Of a stretch of DNA of 64,000 bases, positions 11,765 through 22,173 are shown piece by piece (within the stretch, counting starts at the first letter, position 1; every line of letters starts with the position of its first letter). Under the pieces are notes generated by a model, which did no database searches, was not told where the DNA came from, and worked only from the letters and a program-made list of their open reading frames with translations. A program made the position numbers and the translations under genes. The stretch covers positions 1 through 64,000 of the forward strand of contig KV918909.1 of NCBI GenBank assembly GCA_002049455.2, read 5' to 3'. Source of the stretch: Porphyra umbilicalis. Its lineage: Eukaryota; Rhodophyta; Bangiophyceae; Bangiales; Bangiaceae.

Positions 11765-14590
11765 TCATACACTCTGCTGACTAACACGCTTGAGATAGGC
11801 TCCTACGGTCTTGGCAGCCTCCTCAGTAATGCCCACCGCCCACTTCAGCCGCTTCTTGGCCGCCTTCGCGCTCTCGGCGGCGCACTCCGGCAACGCCGGC
11901 TTGTTCTCTCGACGCCGTTTGTCGGTTGCCTTCGTGGCTTTGCGGGCCCCAGCCGCGGCCGACCTCCGCGTCGCCACGTAGCGTGCGAGGACATCCGCAC
12001 CCGCCTCGCGCGCCAGAGCCATTGCCCTCATAAATCCTGCTGCCCGCTCCAACTCCGTTGCGCCCGGATACTTGACAGCATTCTGCCCGTACCTACCATG
12101 CCATGCCTCCAGCCCCTGCTCCCCATAAAGACCAATGCTGCCCCACAGCTCCAGAAAGTCTGGAGCGTGGAACATCAAAATGTGGAGCTTTGGGGAAATG
12201 GAAAGCCAGCCAAAGCTCCCCTTCAGCAGGGTGACCATGGCGGACGTATCCGCACGAAAAGCCACGACCTCCTCGGCAGGGATGATGGCGGCGCGGTTCA
12301 GGGTCTTGCGGACCCTGTTCCATAGCGACCAGGCCTTCTCGTAGGCAGCCAGGTGCTCTGGCGAGACCTTGCCCACGAGAGCGGCACACACCAGGGCGCT
12401 GTTGTCGCCGATGGTGTGGCAATCTCGTCCAATAAACAGCCCGCCATGGAAGTCGGTAGGACGGACGCGTACTCTCTCATGAAGCAGCCCAACCAGCTCC
12501 AGCGCGAAGTCGGTGCCCGCTTGCCGTCCGGCGGCAGCGCCGTCAGTCGCGCTCCGGTACACCATCACCGTCTCCACAGCAAGTCGAAGGAATCGGTGGT
12601 TAATTCCTTGCGTTGTGTGCAGAGGAATTGGCACAATTTGGCGGGGGTCAATCCCAAGCAGGGGACTCCGCGCCACCGAGCAATGATGATCCGGCGTGCC
12701 AGGCATGGCAATAGTCCGCGTCGCGTTGTCCATCACCATGCGGTCCGCAAAGTGCGCGCCCTCTCGCAGGTTCCCGCTCCCACTTACATCTTGAAGCGTC
12801 CCGTGTGTGGCGTCCAGCAGCGCCTGCTTGACACTCGGCGACCGGGTGCGCTTACACATCAGACAGGGTTGCGTGGCGGTCGCACCCTTGTGGCCAAGGA
12901 AACAGCACTGCGCGTCGTAGTCGCACCCGAACATCAGCCGCACCGGACGTCGCGCACCATGCACCATGACGCCGTCACGCAGGAGGGCGTCAATTTGCGG
13001 CAGGTGCGTCTCCATCATGGCGGCCAGGGCTTCGTACTTGTCGTTGTCACACGGGCAAACTCCGACCAGGATGGTGTTCGAGGGGCTATTCGGGTGCGCC
13101 TGGTTAATAATTGAAGCCACAATTTTCACCGTCCCAGGATCTCCGCCCTTGTCCAGACCGACAACGATCTGCACGTCCGGTCCCGACGTGGCGGGCGAGC
13201 CAGGAAAGGCGACCGCTGCTGCGGCAACACCGGGTGCGGCGGTCGCCGCGTCGTTGAGCGCCGCCAAGGCATTGGTCGGCCTCTCCACGAACAGTCCGCC
13301 GTCGCACAGGGCCGACACGCGCTCCTGAATGGCCGCGGTAAGTGAGACAAGATGAGCCCCCGAGCCTGTCACGGCCACCTTCTTGCCAGGCAGCGCGGAC
13401 AGCTCGCGCCGCTTAGCACGCAGTATAGGCAGGCTGCAGAGGCCGCTGGCGGCCCCTCCGAGTGCCAATCTCCAGCGGTTGAACCCAACGTTGCTCATGG
13501 ACAGAGCCGCCACAAGGCCCACCTGCTCGGTGACAGAGAGTTGGACGGCACCGCGCGAGGGCCGCGTCCTGCAGCGCTTGGTCTTCGCCACCCCAACCTG
13601 CGCCCCCCCCCCTTGCAGCCGACGCGCCGCCTCGCGGCGCTTGTTTGTCTGGCTCGTTTTGACCTGGGCCTTCCTCCTCGACAGCTGTCGTAGGTAGACG
13701 CGCACGCTTCCATTCTTGTGTCGGAGGCGGATCTCGGGGCGGTCACCACGCCACAGAATTGCACTTGCAATGTCCTCAAGTGTCGACTTGTCCTGCTCCC
13801 GGTCGTAATTCCCGGCCCTGAGACCATCAAGGAATTCCCGACAACTGGGAAGTGCCGGCAGCTTGGTCGCCGACGACGGTGGTGGTTGGGTGGGCTCACT
13901 ACTGGGCTCGCCACCAGAGGCAAACAACAGCCGTCGACGCGCGTCGACTGGGAGCTCCTGCGGCTGTGCACCTTCCCCCACGTGTGTGGGGGAGACCGCG
14001 CGGCGGCGCTGCCCCAGCGACTCCGCTCTTGCGGCTGCCTGCCGCTCCCCGCCCAAGCGGTCGACCGTCCCCGAGGAGGCGCCGTCTGGAAAGCCCGTCG
14101 AAACGCCCATGCTAGCCGACTGGGTGCCGACCGACAGTGCAGAGCCGAGCCAGCCGTCCTGAGGCATACAGGGGGAGGGGGGAGCTGGTGCTTGCCCGAG
14201 GTGGGGCAGCAGGCGCGGGGCGAGCGGAACGCCAGGGGTGGGTACGCCCGCGGTAGGGGAGCGGGGGGGCAGGGTAGTGGCCGACAGAGAGGGAGCCAGA
14301 TCGCGACGTGCCGCCCTCTTGCGCCGAGCGCAGCACCTGTCGCAAAGACCGAGGGGGGTCCCTGTGCTGTGCAAACCCAATGCCGCCGCCCCACGCTTGC
14401 ACGCGACGACTGGAAGGCGCGCAACGAGGTCTGGAGAGGAGCCACTAGGGCAGGTCTTGGCCCAGTCGCGCCAATCAGCCATTCCTGATGTAGGTTTCAG
14501 GAGAAGGCGCGCGCAGTCGACGCAAAGGTACGCCCATATCGTGCCTCCAAAGGACTGCACGACGTCTACTGTGGTTGCCCTGTTTCCCAT
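11765..14590 (-). CDS. RAG1/Transib-like transposase, 941 residues
   Basis: This is a predicted DDE-type recombinase of the element at 9936-15069. The N-terminal part has two Cys pairs (CVDC at 23-26 and CDRCC at 83-87) that could bind zinc. Residues 100-240 are a Pro/Ser/Ala-rich linker. The catalytic region begins about residue 350. Candidate catalytic acids are D480 (GLDKGGD), D557 (GCDYD) and E828 (YGEQGLEAW). Candidate zinc ligands are C576/C579 and H803/H808. The spacings D557 to C576 (19), C576 to C579 (3), H803 to H808 (5) and H808 to E828 (20) equal those of mouse RAG1 D708, C727, C730, H937, H942 and E962. GSIG before the Glu is shared too. The first spacing (D480 to D557, 77) is shorter than in RAG1 (108). 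The start at 14590 is the first ATG of an intact single-exon frame. A Lys/Arg-rich tail follows residue 880. Family assignment is inference from motif spacing. Confidence 0.75.
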   Translation of the reverse strand: MGNRATTVDVVQSFGGTIWAYLCVDCARLLLKPTSGMADWRDWAKTCPSGSSPDLVARLPVVACKRGAAALGLHSTGTPLGLCDRCCARRKRAARRDLAPSLSATTLPPRSPTAGVPTPGVPLAPRLLPHLGQAPAPPSPCMPQDGWLGSALSVGTQSASMGVSTGFPDGASSGTVDRLGGERQAAARAESLGQRRRAVSPTHVGEGAQPQELPVDARRRLLFASGGEPSSEPTQPPPSSATKLPALPSCREFLDGLRAGNYDREQDKSTLEDIASAILWRGDRPEIRLRHKNGSVRVYLRQLSRRKAQVKTSQTNKRREAARRLQGGGAQVGVAKTKRCRTRPSRGAVQLSVTEQVGLVAALSMSNVGFNRWRLALGGAASGLCSLPILRAKRRELSALPGKKVAVTGSGAHLVSLTAAIQERVSALCDGGLFVERPTNALAALNDAATAAPGVAAAAVAFPGSPATSGPDVQIVVGLDKGGDPGTVKIVASIINQAHPNSPSNTILVGVCPCDNDKYEALAAMMETHLPQIDALLRDGVMVHGARRPVRLMFGCDYDAQCCFLGHKGATATQPCLMCKRTRSPSVKQALLDATHGTLQDVSGSGNLREGAHFADRMVMDNATRTIAMPGTPDHHCSVARSPLLGIDPRQIVPIPLHTTQGINHRFLRLAVETVMVYRSATDGAAAGRQAGTDFALELVGLLHERVRVRPTDFHGGLFIGRDCHTIGDNSALVCAALVGKVSPEHLAAYEKAWSLWNRVRKTLNRAAIIPAEEVVAFRADTSAMVTLLKGSFGWLSISPKLHILMFHAPDFLELWGSIGLYGEQGLEAWHGRYGQNAVKYPGATELERAAGFMRAMALAREAGADVLARYVATRRSAAAGARKATKATDKRRRENKPALPECAAESAKAAKKRLKWAVGITEEAAKTVGAYLKRVSQQSV

Positions 14591-15041
14591 TCACAATAAC
14601 CAGAAAAAAGGGGGGGGGGGTACGTAGATAGTACGCGGAAAATGTGAGTGTCTCTGTTGCAGTCTGCAGGACCCAGCCGCTCCCCCCCCCTCCCCCCGCT
14701 CCGCTGCGGGCTGCTCCTCACAAAACGGTCGCACTTACATCCGGTCTCCATCGTCGTCCGCCATATTGCACCCCTCCACAGCAGGAAGACAACCAGTCGG
14801 CGATCGTATGGGCTCGGGGGCCTCTGGAACGCCTGCAGGCGACCGGCGTGGAAACGAGCGGGCAAAAAAACGCGGGCAACACGTGATCCGGCGGATCACG
14901 GCTCAATCCATTGCTCATCCTCTCCGGTCAGCCACCCCTCTCACAGGGGCATTGAAGGCCTATAAAATTGGGACGCGTCCCAAATCGCCCTCGACCAGTG
15001 GTATTTTAGCACGTTGCAGCTCTGTCGTGTGTAATGCTCAG

Positions 15042-15069
15042 ACCCGTAAGAGTCACCTTAACTAGGCGT
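15042..15069 (-). repeat. Right bipartite terminal repeat, 3-nt spacer
   Basis: On the minus strand this reads ACGCCTAGTTAAGG, TGA, CTCTTACGGGT. Compared with the left end, both blocks are perfect and only the spacer differs (3 against 13 nt). Confidence 0.75.
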
Positions 15070-15075
15070 GGGGTC
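15070..15075 (+). repeat. Right target-site duplication GGGGTC
   Basis: This is a perfect copy of 9930-9935, immediately outside the right inverted repeat. Confidence 0.8.
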
Positions 15076-15458
15076 GCTGCACCAGCCAAACCGGGAATGC
15101 TCCACGGCTGACGTCGTCCTCGAAGTGTCCGTGATTGCTGTTTATACGTAGCAGTGGAAGAGGCCATCAAAGTCATCGATTGCAAGTGGGCTTTACTGCC
15201 AGACACACGCGTACAGCCGTTGCACGACACCCACTTCCACACGACAAAACACGTGGCCACTGGCGGTCCGCAAGCGGATGACCTACCCCAATCGATACAA
15301 TAGATTTTGGTTAGAAACGACTATCGATTTCATATTGATTTCAGGGCGCACATGGCTAGAGATGCGGGGCCGACAGCCTGTGCCGTGGCTGGCCGTCCAG
15401 GAGTTACATCCAAAGGCTTGACTGCGCTGACGACAATCTCGGAGTGGTGCCCGGCAAT

Positions 15459-15770
15459 TCACAGCTGCTGGACCCAGCGACCATCACCGAGCCCGCCAGC
15501 AGCACTAATGACCGGGCCCGCGGTAAAGCGCGTCGCCGCCGGTGCCGTGTCATGCTTCATGTAGAAATGGAGGCCGACATTGGTGGTCTCATCCCAAGGG
15601 GCCAGACGCACTGGAACGCCCGTGCGGTCTTCGTGCACACCGATGAAATGTCCGGGGTTTACGAGACCTCCGCCAGCATTGCGGCGAGAAGAGTCAGCGA
15701 CCATGCTGGTAGGGGCCCCGACGAAGGTGGCCACACGTCCTTGCGTCTGCCCAAGCAGTTGAAAGCGTGA
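15459..15770 (-). CDS. Short orphan open frame, unknown
   Basis: The minus-strand frame reads FQLLGQTQGRVATF near 15770 and continues through NPGHFIGVHEDRTGVPVRL and NVGLHFYMKHD to a stop at 15459. Its composition resembles real protein more than neighbouring frames do. It lacks a convincing ATG (the first is at 15734), has no recognised domain, and sits in repeat-rich DNA. It could be a fragment of a degraded mobile element. Confidence 0.2.
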   Translation of the reverse strand, partial: SRFQLLGQTQGRVATFVGAPTSMVADSSRRNAGGGLVNPGHFIGVHEDRTGVPVRLAPWDETTNVGLHFYMKHDTAPAATRFTAGPVISAAGGLGDGRWVQQL

Positions 15771-16036
15771 GACTTGCTTGCTGTGTGGTACATTTGTTGG
15801 TCAAAGCATTTCAACTATCCAAACAGGCCACTTGTACTGGATACATGTAAATACATTGAGTGACCCACTTTTGGATTCGTAAAATATATATTCAGCAGAT
15901 TTTCTTTCTTAGCCCGATATCATCGGTGTCGACCGATTTCAGTTTATCGATTACCATCCCTCAATCCCTTCAGTTCCCACCGCCGTGGGGCCTCTCCCGT
16001 GGCAGCGGCCACGCCTGCGCAGCGCCGACAGCGACC

Positions 16037-18765
16037 GTCGCTGCAGGCGGCAGCCCCAACAGAACGCCATTCTGTTCGGGCGTCTGTTGCCGAACAGACG
16101 CCCAACAGATGCGATTCTATTGCGGACATGTTCGGTGCTAGTCGCTGGATCTCGGGATTCTCGGCAGGACCGTGCAGCACATGTGATCCAGAACGGGATC
16201 AGGAGCTCTAGATAAGGGCTATTGGGAGAAAAGGCTTGCGAATACAAGTTGCAGTCCAACGTGGGCAGACCGCAGCTGCTTTTCCAATACATGTGAACTG
16301 CACAATTCCTGGCCTGACGGTCTAAGCTAGGCTCTTGCGTCATGCCAACAAGACACGGAGCTACTCCTTTACTCGCTTCTACAAACACGAGCCTCAACGC
16401 ACCACCAATCCAACCTGGTGCGAACAGAGACAGAGAAGCCCCACGAGAAGTTGAGTGCGCCTGTTCCCACAACGACCGCGTGAGGGAAAGCCCATGCAGA
16501 TCATGATCACCGACAGAGCCACTAGCGCTGCAGAGCCGAGGTCGTGCCACAGAAACAGTCCGCAGCAAGTCGTGGGGGGGGGGGGGGGGGCTTGGGGGCA
16601 GGGGAACCGCGCGCAAGGAGAACGTCATGTAACGCACCACAGGCGAGTGAGAAGCGCGCCCAGAGGCCATGCACCCACAGAGAAAGTGAAAAGGTTGACG
16701 GAGGGCGTTGACGTCAGGGGGGAGGCAGTGGAGCTGGGCAGTTCGTGGAACGAGTGGTGTTCGTGGCAGTCGGACGAAGGTAGCGGTTGCCCAGCTGGGA
16801 AGCCATCGGCCAATGGCACGTGGGTGGTTGAGAAGACGAGGAGGAAGGCTGCCTGCACGCTGGAAGGCCAACGAGCTACACATAAGGACAGGGCTGGCTG
16901 AGTCCTATTTAACATGAAGTAGCGACGATGTGGCACTTCCTCGCACGGCAGTGCATGACAGGATGGCAGACATACCTTCTTTGAAGACTGAAACAGACTT
17001 AGGCATTCAAAAACTCACTAACCATCATAAAGAGAGCCGTTACTCGATCCAGTTCCTGGCAGTGGAGTAACCGACCCACGAGACAGACCAACAGCGGCGC
17101 CGAACAGAATGGCGTTCTGTTCGGCGTCTGTTCCCGAACAGACGGGCCCAACAGATGGCCTTCTGTTCGGAGGGTGTAAACGCACGTCCCCATTCCGGAG
17201 AACGGAACGGCGATGTGACCAATGGCGTGCCGTCCCCAGAATACGGCCAGATCAACTGGTTTTCGGCCTCGCCAAAGACTTGCAGTCGGGAAGGATTTCC
17301 CTCCGACACCTGTGTGTCCTTCCAGATACTAGCCAAAGCGTTTTGAGCCTAATAGAGCAACTCGCTTGTCCGCGGTTTAGCCGCTCGCTCGTCTCCTTCC
17401 CCAGCTTCCTTCGCCCCCCCTCCTTCCCCCCCCCCTCCCCGCATTTTTCTTGGGTCATCGTGCCTATTCTACATACTGTATTCTGCTTTATCGACGTATC
17501 CCTCGGTCCCCCACACTCCCGCTCAGCGGCGACCGTGCCAGACATCACTAATGTTGCCCCCCGCCGCAGCTCTCCGTCCCCACCCCTCCCCCACCTCTAC
17601 CCGCACAACCCCCACCACTACAACCAGCACAGCCGTAGCCATACGTGATCAGAGTCACAAAGGGAGCCGGGCAGCAAGAATGGGGGACGATCGGCAACGG
17701 GGGGGGACGAGGAGGGGGTTGCAGGAGAAGAAAGACAGAGAGCGAAGGAGGGTGATGGCCGGTAGAGGCCGAGCCACACAGCCGGGCCACAAGCACTTCG
17801 CGCGGGACATCAGATTTAACCGTGCTCGTGAGGGCCTCAATCTGAGTATTGATTGGCCAAGCGCCCGACTCATGTCGTCCCTGCCGATAAGATACGCCAC
17901 AGGGGGTTTGCCCGCCCAAAGTGGTTGCCCCTCGCGCGGGCCGCCTTCGGACGAACACTGCACTACTGCCGCTGAAAGAGGGGCCCCCCACTGCGTCCCG
18001 ACTTGCAAGAGACCCCCCACAACCCTTGTCTCATGCTCTGCTCACAAGCGGCGACCGCGCGCCCCCCAGTCACCTCGCCGTGAGTGCTCGTCATGCCGGG
18101 AGAATCCCCCACCCACGCTGAGCAGCAGTGTTCTCCATCTTTCTCCTCCTGCAACCCCCTCCTCGCCCCCCCCGTTGCCGATCGTCCCCCATTCTTGCTG
18201 CCCGGCTCCCTTTGTGACTCTGATCACGTATGGCTACGGCTGTGCTGGTTGTAGTGGTGGGGGTTGTGCGGGTAGAGGTGGGGGAGGGGTGGGGACGGAG
18301 AGCTGCGGCGGGGGGCAACATTAGTGATGTCTGGCACGGTCGCCGCTGAGCGGGAGTGTGGGGGACCGAGGGATACGTCGATAAAGCAGAATACAGTATG
18401 TAGAATAGGCACGATGACCCAAGAAAAATGCGGGGAGGGGGGGGGAAGGAGGGGGGCGAAGGAAGCTGGGGAAGGAGACGAGCGAGCGGCTAAACCGCGG
18501 ACAAGCGAGTTGCTCTATTAGGCTCAAAACGCTTTGGCTAGTATCTGGAAGGACACACAGGTGTCGGAGGGAAATCCTTCCCGACTGCAAGTCTTTGGCG
18601 AGGCCGAAAACCAGTTGATCTGGCCGTATTCTGGGGACGGCACGCCATTGGTCACATCGCCGTTCCGTTCTCCGGAATGGGGACGTTCTTTTACTCCATG
18701 TCTGTTCGGCTGTTGCCCAACAGCGATTCTGTTCGGCGTTCTGTTGGGCTGCCGCCTGCAGCGAC
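16037..18765. mobile_element. Possible foldback-type element bounded by short inverted motifs
   Basis: GTCGCTGCAGGCGGCAGCCC and the following CAACAGAACGCC (16037-16068) recur inverted at 18735-18765, with one base missing. Next to each end, and again at 17095-17180, are dense GTTCTGTTCGG / CCGAACAGAAC inverted motifs. The interval holds the large hairpin of 17184-18686. Such nested, self-complementary architecture is typical of foldback or MULE-like elements. No transposase is present and no target duplication is clear, so boundaries are tentative. Confidence 0.4.
17184..18686. repeat. Large inverted repeat, arms about 550 bp, loop about 400 bp
   Basis: The sequence from ACGTCCCCATTCCGGAG at 17184 onward is repeated, inverted and nearly identical, ending at 18686. 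The match runs inward to about 17735 on the left and 18138 on the right. Each arm yields the same open-frame peptide on opposite strands (for example TSQSVLSLIEQLACPRFSRS). Differences are mainly lengths of C/G runs. The arms would fold into a long hairpin. Intact symmetry implies a recent duplication or gene conversion. Confidence 0.85.
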
Positions 18766-21700
18766 GACCGCCGTTGCGGTCGTCAGGCTGAGCGCTAACG
18801 CGGTGGCGGTTGGGGGCTTGGCGTCGCACGCACCGCCCCCTGTCTGCCCGCGTTCGGCTGTCTGTGACGCCGACCAACGGGCGCTCCCCGCCACCCCAGC
18901 TGTCGGGCCGCTCCGAGGCGGAGTGGCAGACGACGTGCCCGCCGCGAAGCACGACGGCGAGCCAACACAAGGTCGGCGTGAGAGGGAGGGGGAGGGGGGG
19001 GGGGAGGACAAGGGCGAGGGCGAGAGAGATGAAGAAGTGGGACAAGGGTATTAATTGTAGCGTCGGCTGGCGGCGGCAGGGATTAACATGGAAGGACGGG
19101 GACGGGGGGAATCTACTGAGTGGAGGGTAGGTCCGCTCCCCAGGCAGATGGTCACCAGGAGAGGCCCACAGATAGACGCAAAAAAAAAAGAAGAAACAAG
19201 GATGGTGTGGGGCGTGGCGTGCCACTGTGGCGGTGGCGACCCTCTTGGCAGCAGCGGCACGGATGAAACTAGGCGCAGCGGCTGCAGCGTCTGTGGTACC
19301 GTGGAGCGCGAGGGCGGGTGGGAAGCGGGACGGTATTTTCCGCGACCGCTCCCGCAACTCAGTCCCGCCGACCTCGACACGCAGCCACGCTGGTGGAGCA
19401 GTCGTGTGCGTACACCATCCCAGGCGGTTGCATGCACGCTGGGGTGTGCAGCCGCTTGCACCCGCCTGGGTCGGATGCAGCGTAGCCACACCCCCGCCCC
19501 TCCTCCCCATCTCGCAGCGTCTGCTCCCGTTGCCGACTCGGTGGCGGGTCTCCTCCGGCGCCTCCCGGGCGCACCGGGACCCCCCCGCCACACCGCCCTG
19601 GGCACTCCTCCACTCCCCCCCTTCATCCCTTGACCCCCTCCGACCGACGTTGGTCGGCGCCTTTGTGGCACCCCCGTCCCACTTGCTTTCTCCCCCCTCT
19701 CCCCCCCCTCGAGGAGATGCTACGCGGGCGAAGCACCCCCATCGTCACCGCCTCAAGGGCACCCCCGTCGGCCCCCCGCCGCTCCCGCGCGCTGCGGACG
19801 GAACAACCACCCAGTGCCGACCGCTGCCGCGGCGGCGGTGGGGACCCGCCGTCAGGGGTACCTGCGCCGACGCCGACCCGTCGCCGGCGGGCGTACGTCG
19901 CCACCGCCGCCGACGGCGGCAGCGGTTGACGGCGGGCGCCGCCGCCGCCGCTGTGTCTGTGCTGCCTGCCGGCGGCCGTGTGGGCGCAGGGCGGCACGCA
20001 GCCGTGGACGGGCGTGGCGTGGCACGCCGCAACGGCCCCTGCGGCGCGCCTGTGCGGTCGACGACGGGGGCTGCGAGCGGCGGCGGCCGCCGCCGCCGCT
20101 GGCACTCGCGCCGCCGCGGGCGGGGGGGGAGGGTGGAGGCGGCACCCGACGCGGCGGCGGTCGGCAGGGCGCCCGTTGCCCGCCGCGACGGCGCCGCAGG
20201 CGGACCGCCGTTGTGGGTGGCGGCGGCGGGCTGCCGCCGACGGGCGGCGCGGGCGGCGGCGACCGCCGGCGGTCGACGGCCGCCGCGGCGACTGGTGCCA
20301 CGCCGCGGCGGCTTTGACGGCGGGGCGGGGCGGGGTGGGGCGGTCGGACCACCCCACCGCAGACGGCCGGCGGGGGGGTGCGGCTCCAACGGCTTGGGGT
20401 TTTCTCCCCGAGGTGTGCTGCCAGTGTGGCGGGCGCCCCCGCCGCGGGCGTCGCGCCGGCGGCGGGCGGGGCGGGACGGGGCGGGGCGGGGCGCTTCCGC
20501 GGCGACGCGGCGGCGCGGCAGCGGCGCGGCCGAAGGGCGACCGGGTGGCACGGCGCCTCCGCGGCCGACGGCGGGGGGGGCGCCCTGCCCGAGGCAGCAG
20601 CGTGTGTCGACGCGGCCGCGGCCGTGGGGGGGGGGGCGGCGACGGGCACGCGCGCCTCTCCGCGGCCACCCGTGGCGGCTGCGCCCCTGGATGCTCGTCG
20701 GGAGGCGGCGCCAAGGGCGCACGGCGGGGGGCTGCACAGGCGCGGCGGTCCCCCGTGTGGGGTGGGCGTCCACCCCGTGGCCGCGCACCCCCCAAAAAAA
20801 AAGAAAAAGAGTCGACCTCGGCAGATCCTGGGGAGCGACGCCCCGCGCCCGCGCCGACGATGGCGTGCGCTGGGCGTACAGTAGATTCACGCCCGGCGGT
20901 CGGCGCGCCGCCCAGCTGGCGCCGCCCGACTCGACGATCCGACCCGCCAGTCGCGCACAACTGCAGGTGCGGGGGAGGGGGAGACACACCCACACAGCGT
21001 TTGCCCGTCGCCGCGCACGTGCGGTCGGACCGGCGGCGGCTGCCGGCAGCGCGTGCACGCGCGCTGGTGCGGGGCGGACGACACGGCCCGCCGCGACCGT
21101 CTTGGCGGTCGCATAGGGGGGGGTGTATCGTGGGTGGTGGGGGTGGGGAGAGCGTGCTGCTCAGGGCCCGCCGGCGGGGGGGGCGGGGTGCCTCCCGACA
21201 GCCACTCCGTTTGTGCTGGTGCCGGCGCGCGGTGGGGACCTCTCACCAGCTGGCTGTGCCTGCGATCTTTGGATGCGGCGGGGCCCGCCAATCGGATGGC
21301 AGGGTAGGGAGGCGGCGGACCTCCCCAGGCGGTCGTGCCGCAGCGGCAGCAACTGGGCGGCGGGGGGGCGAGCGGCGCTCGTGCCCCCCCCGCCCGGCGC
21401 GCCTCTGACCTTATTCTCTACCACGCGCCGCCGCACCCGCCGGTGAGCGTCTGTGAATGCCAGTGCGGGGGTAGTGCGGAATCGGTGCTGTCTTGCACCG
21501 TGGCGTTGATGTTGGCGTGGAACAATGCGGGACAGGGCCACTGTCTTCGGGAGGTGGGGTTGAATCAGGGGATGCTTTTTTTTTTTTTTTTCACTTCATT
21601 GGGGTGTTTGTATCTGTCCGTGTGACATAGCCCATAGCGCGGCGTCGTGCTTCGTGGAAGGCGAGCAACCGCAGACGTCCAACCCACGACCGTGGGCGGA

Positions 21701-22173
21701 TGCCAGCGGGCGGCATGCATGTACGCAGGAACACGCCACCGCAAGAGACCCGCGGGTTCAGACCAGACTGCGGCGCAAGAAGAAAAAAATGATAAAAGGT
21801 TGTGGCCACCCAGCCAGCCACCCCTCCGCGGCACCAACCCCCTCCACAAAAGGGTACAAACAACAGCAAGAGGTCATACACGCGGAGATCCAGAGGGGGA
21901 CCGAGCCGTCGGCGCCGGCGCGTGCCCCGCCGACGTGCCGCCAAGGCACGTCAGCGGAATCCACATGCGGAGCCGCACACCCGGCCCCCCCTCCACACTG
22001 TACACACACCAAAGCGGCACCAAAGAGAAAAAAAACTCTTAGCCACGGCCGGCCGCCAAGGGGGAGCGGGGAGGGGGAGACGCGCATCCCCCACCACCGA
22101 AACCCCACCCACCGAGAGCGCGCGCACAACGACGCGCGCACCCGCCGCGGGCCGCCCCACCAAGCCGACGCAG
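18766..22173. other. GC-rich region with no supported gene
   Basis: Long open frames cover 19620-21400 on both strands, rich in Arg, Pro, Gly and Ala and mutually shadowing. I could not decide which, if any, is translated. From 21400 to 22173 GC falls and frames are short; a T15 run sits at 21577-21591. An exon hidden among G/C-run frameshifts cannot be excluded. Confidence 0.35.

Larger units (their letters stand above)
9936..15069. mobile_element. Complete RAG1/Transib-like DNA transposon, 5134 bp
   Basis: Both ends carry a perfect 14-bp inverted repeat ACGCCTAGTTAAGG (9936-9949; inverted at 15056-15069). A second inverted 11-bp block CTCTTACGGGT lies 13 nt further in on the left (9963-9973) and 3 nt further in on the right (15042-15052). 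A 6-bp direct repeat, GGGGTC, flanks the element. Inside are one long transposase gene on the minus strand (11765-14590) and a 333-bp tandem array. Composition is visibly less GC-rich than the host DNA around it. Intact ends, an intact gene and a perfect target duplication suggest a recent, possibly still mobile, insertion. No second gene comparable to RAG2 is visible. Confidence 0.8.

Noticed and set aside
17109-17648. The 179-residue frame in the left arm of the inverted repeat as a gene.
   Set aside because: The identical frame is mirrored on the other arm, and its sequence is dominated by Ser/Pro tracts from pyrimidine runs.
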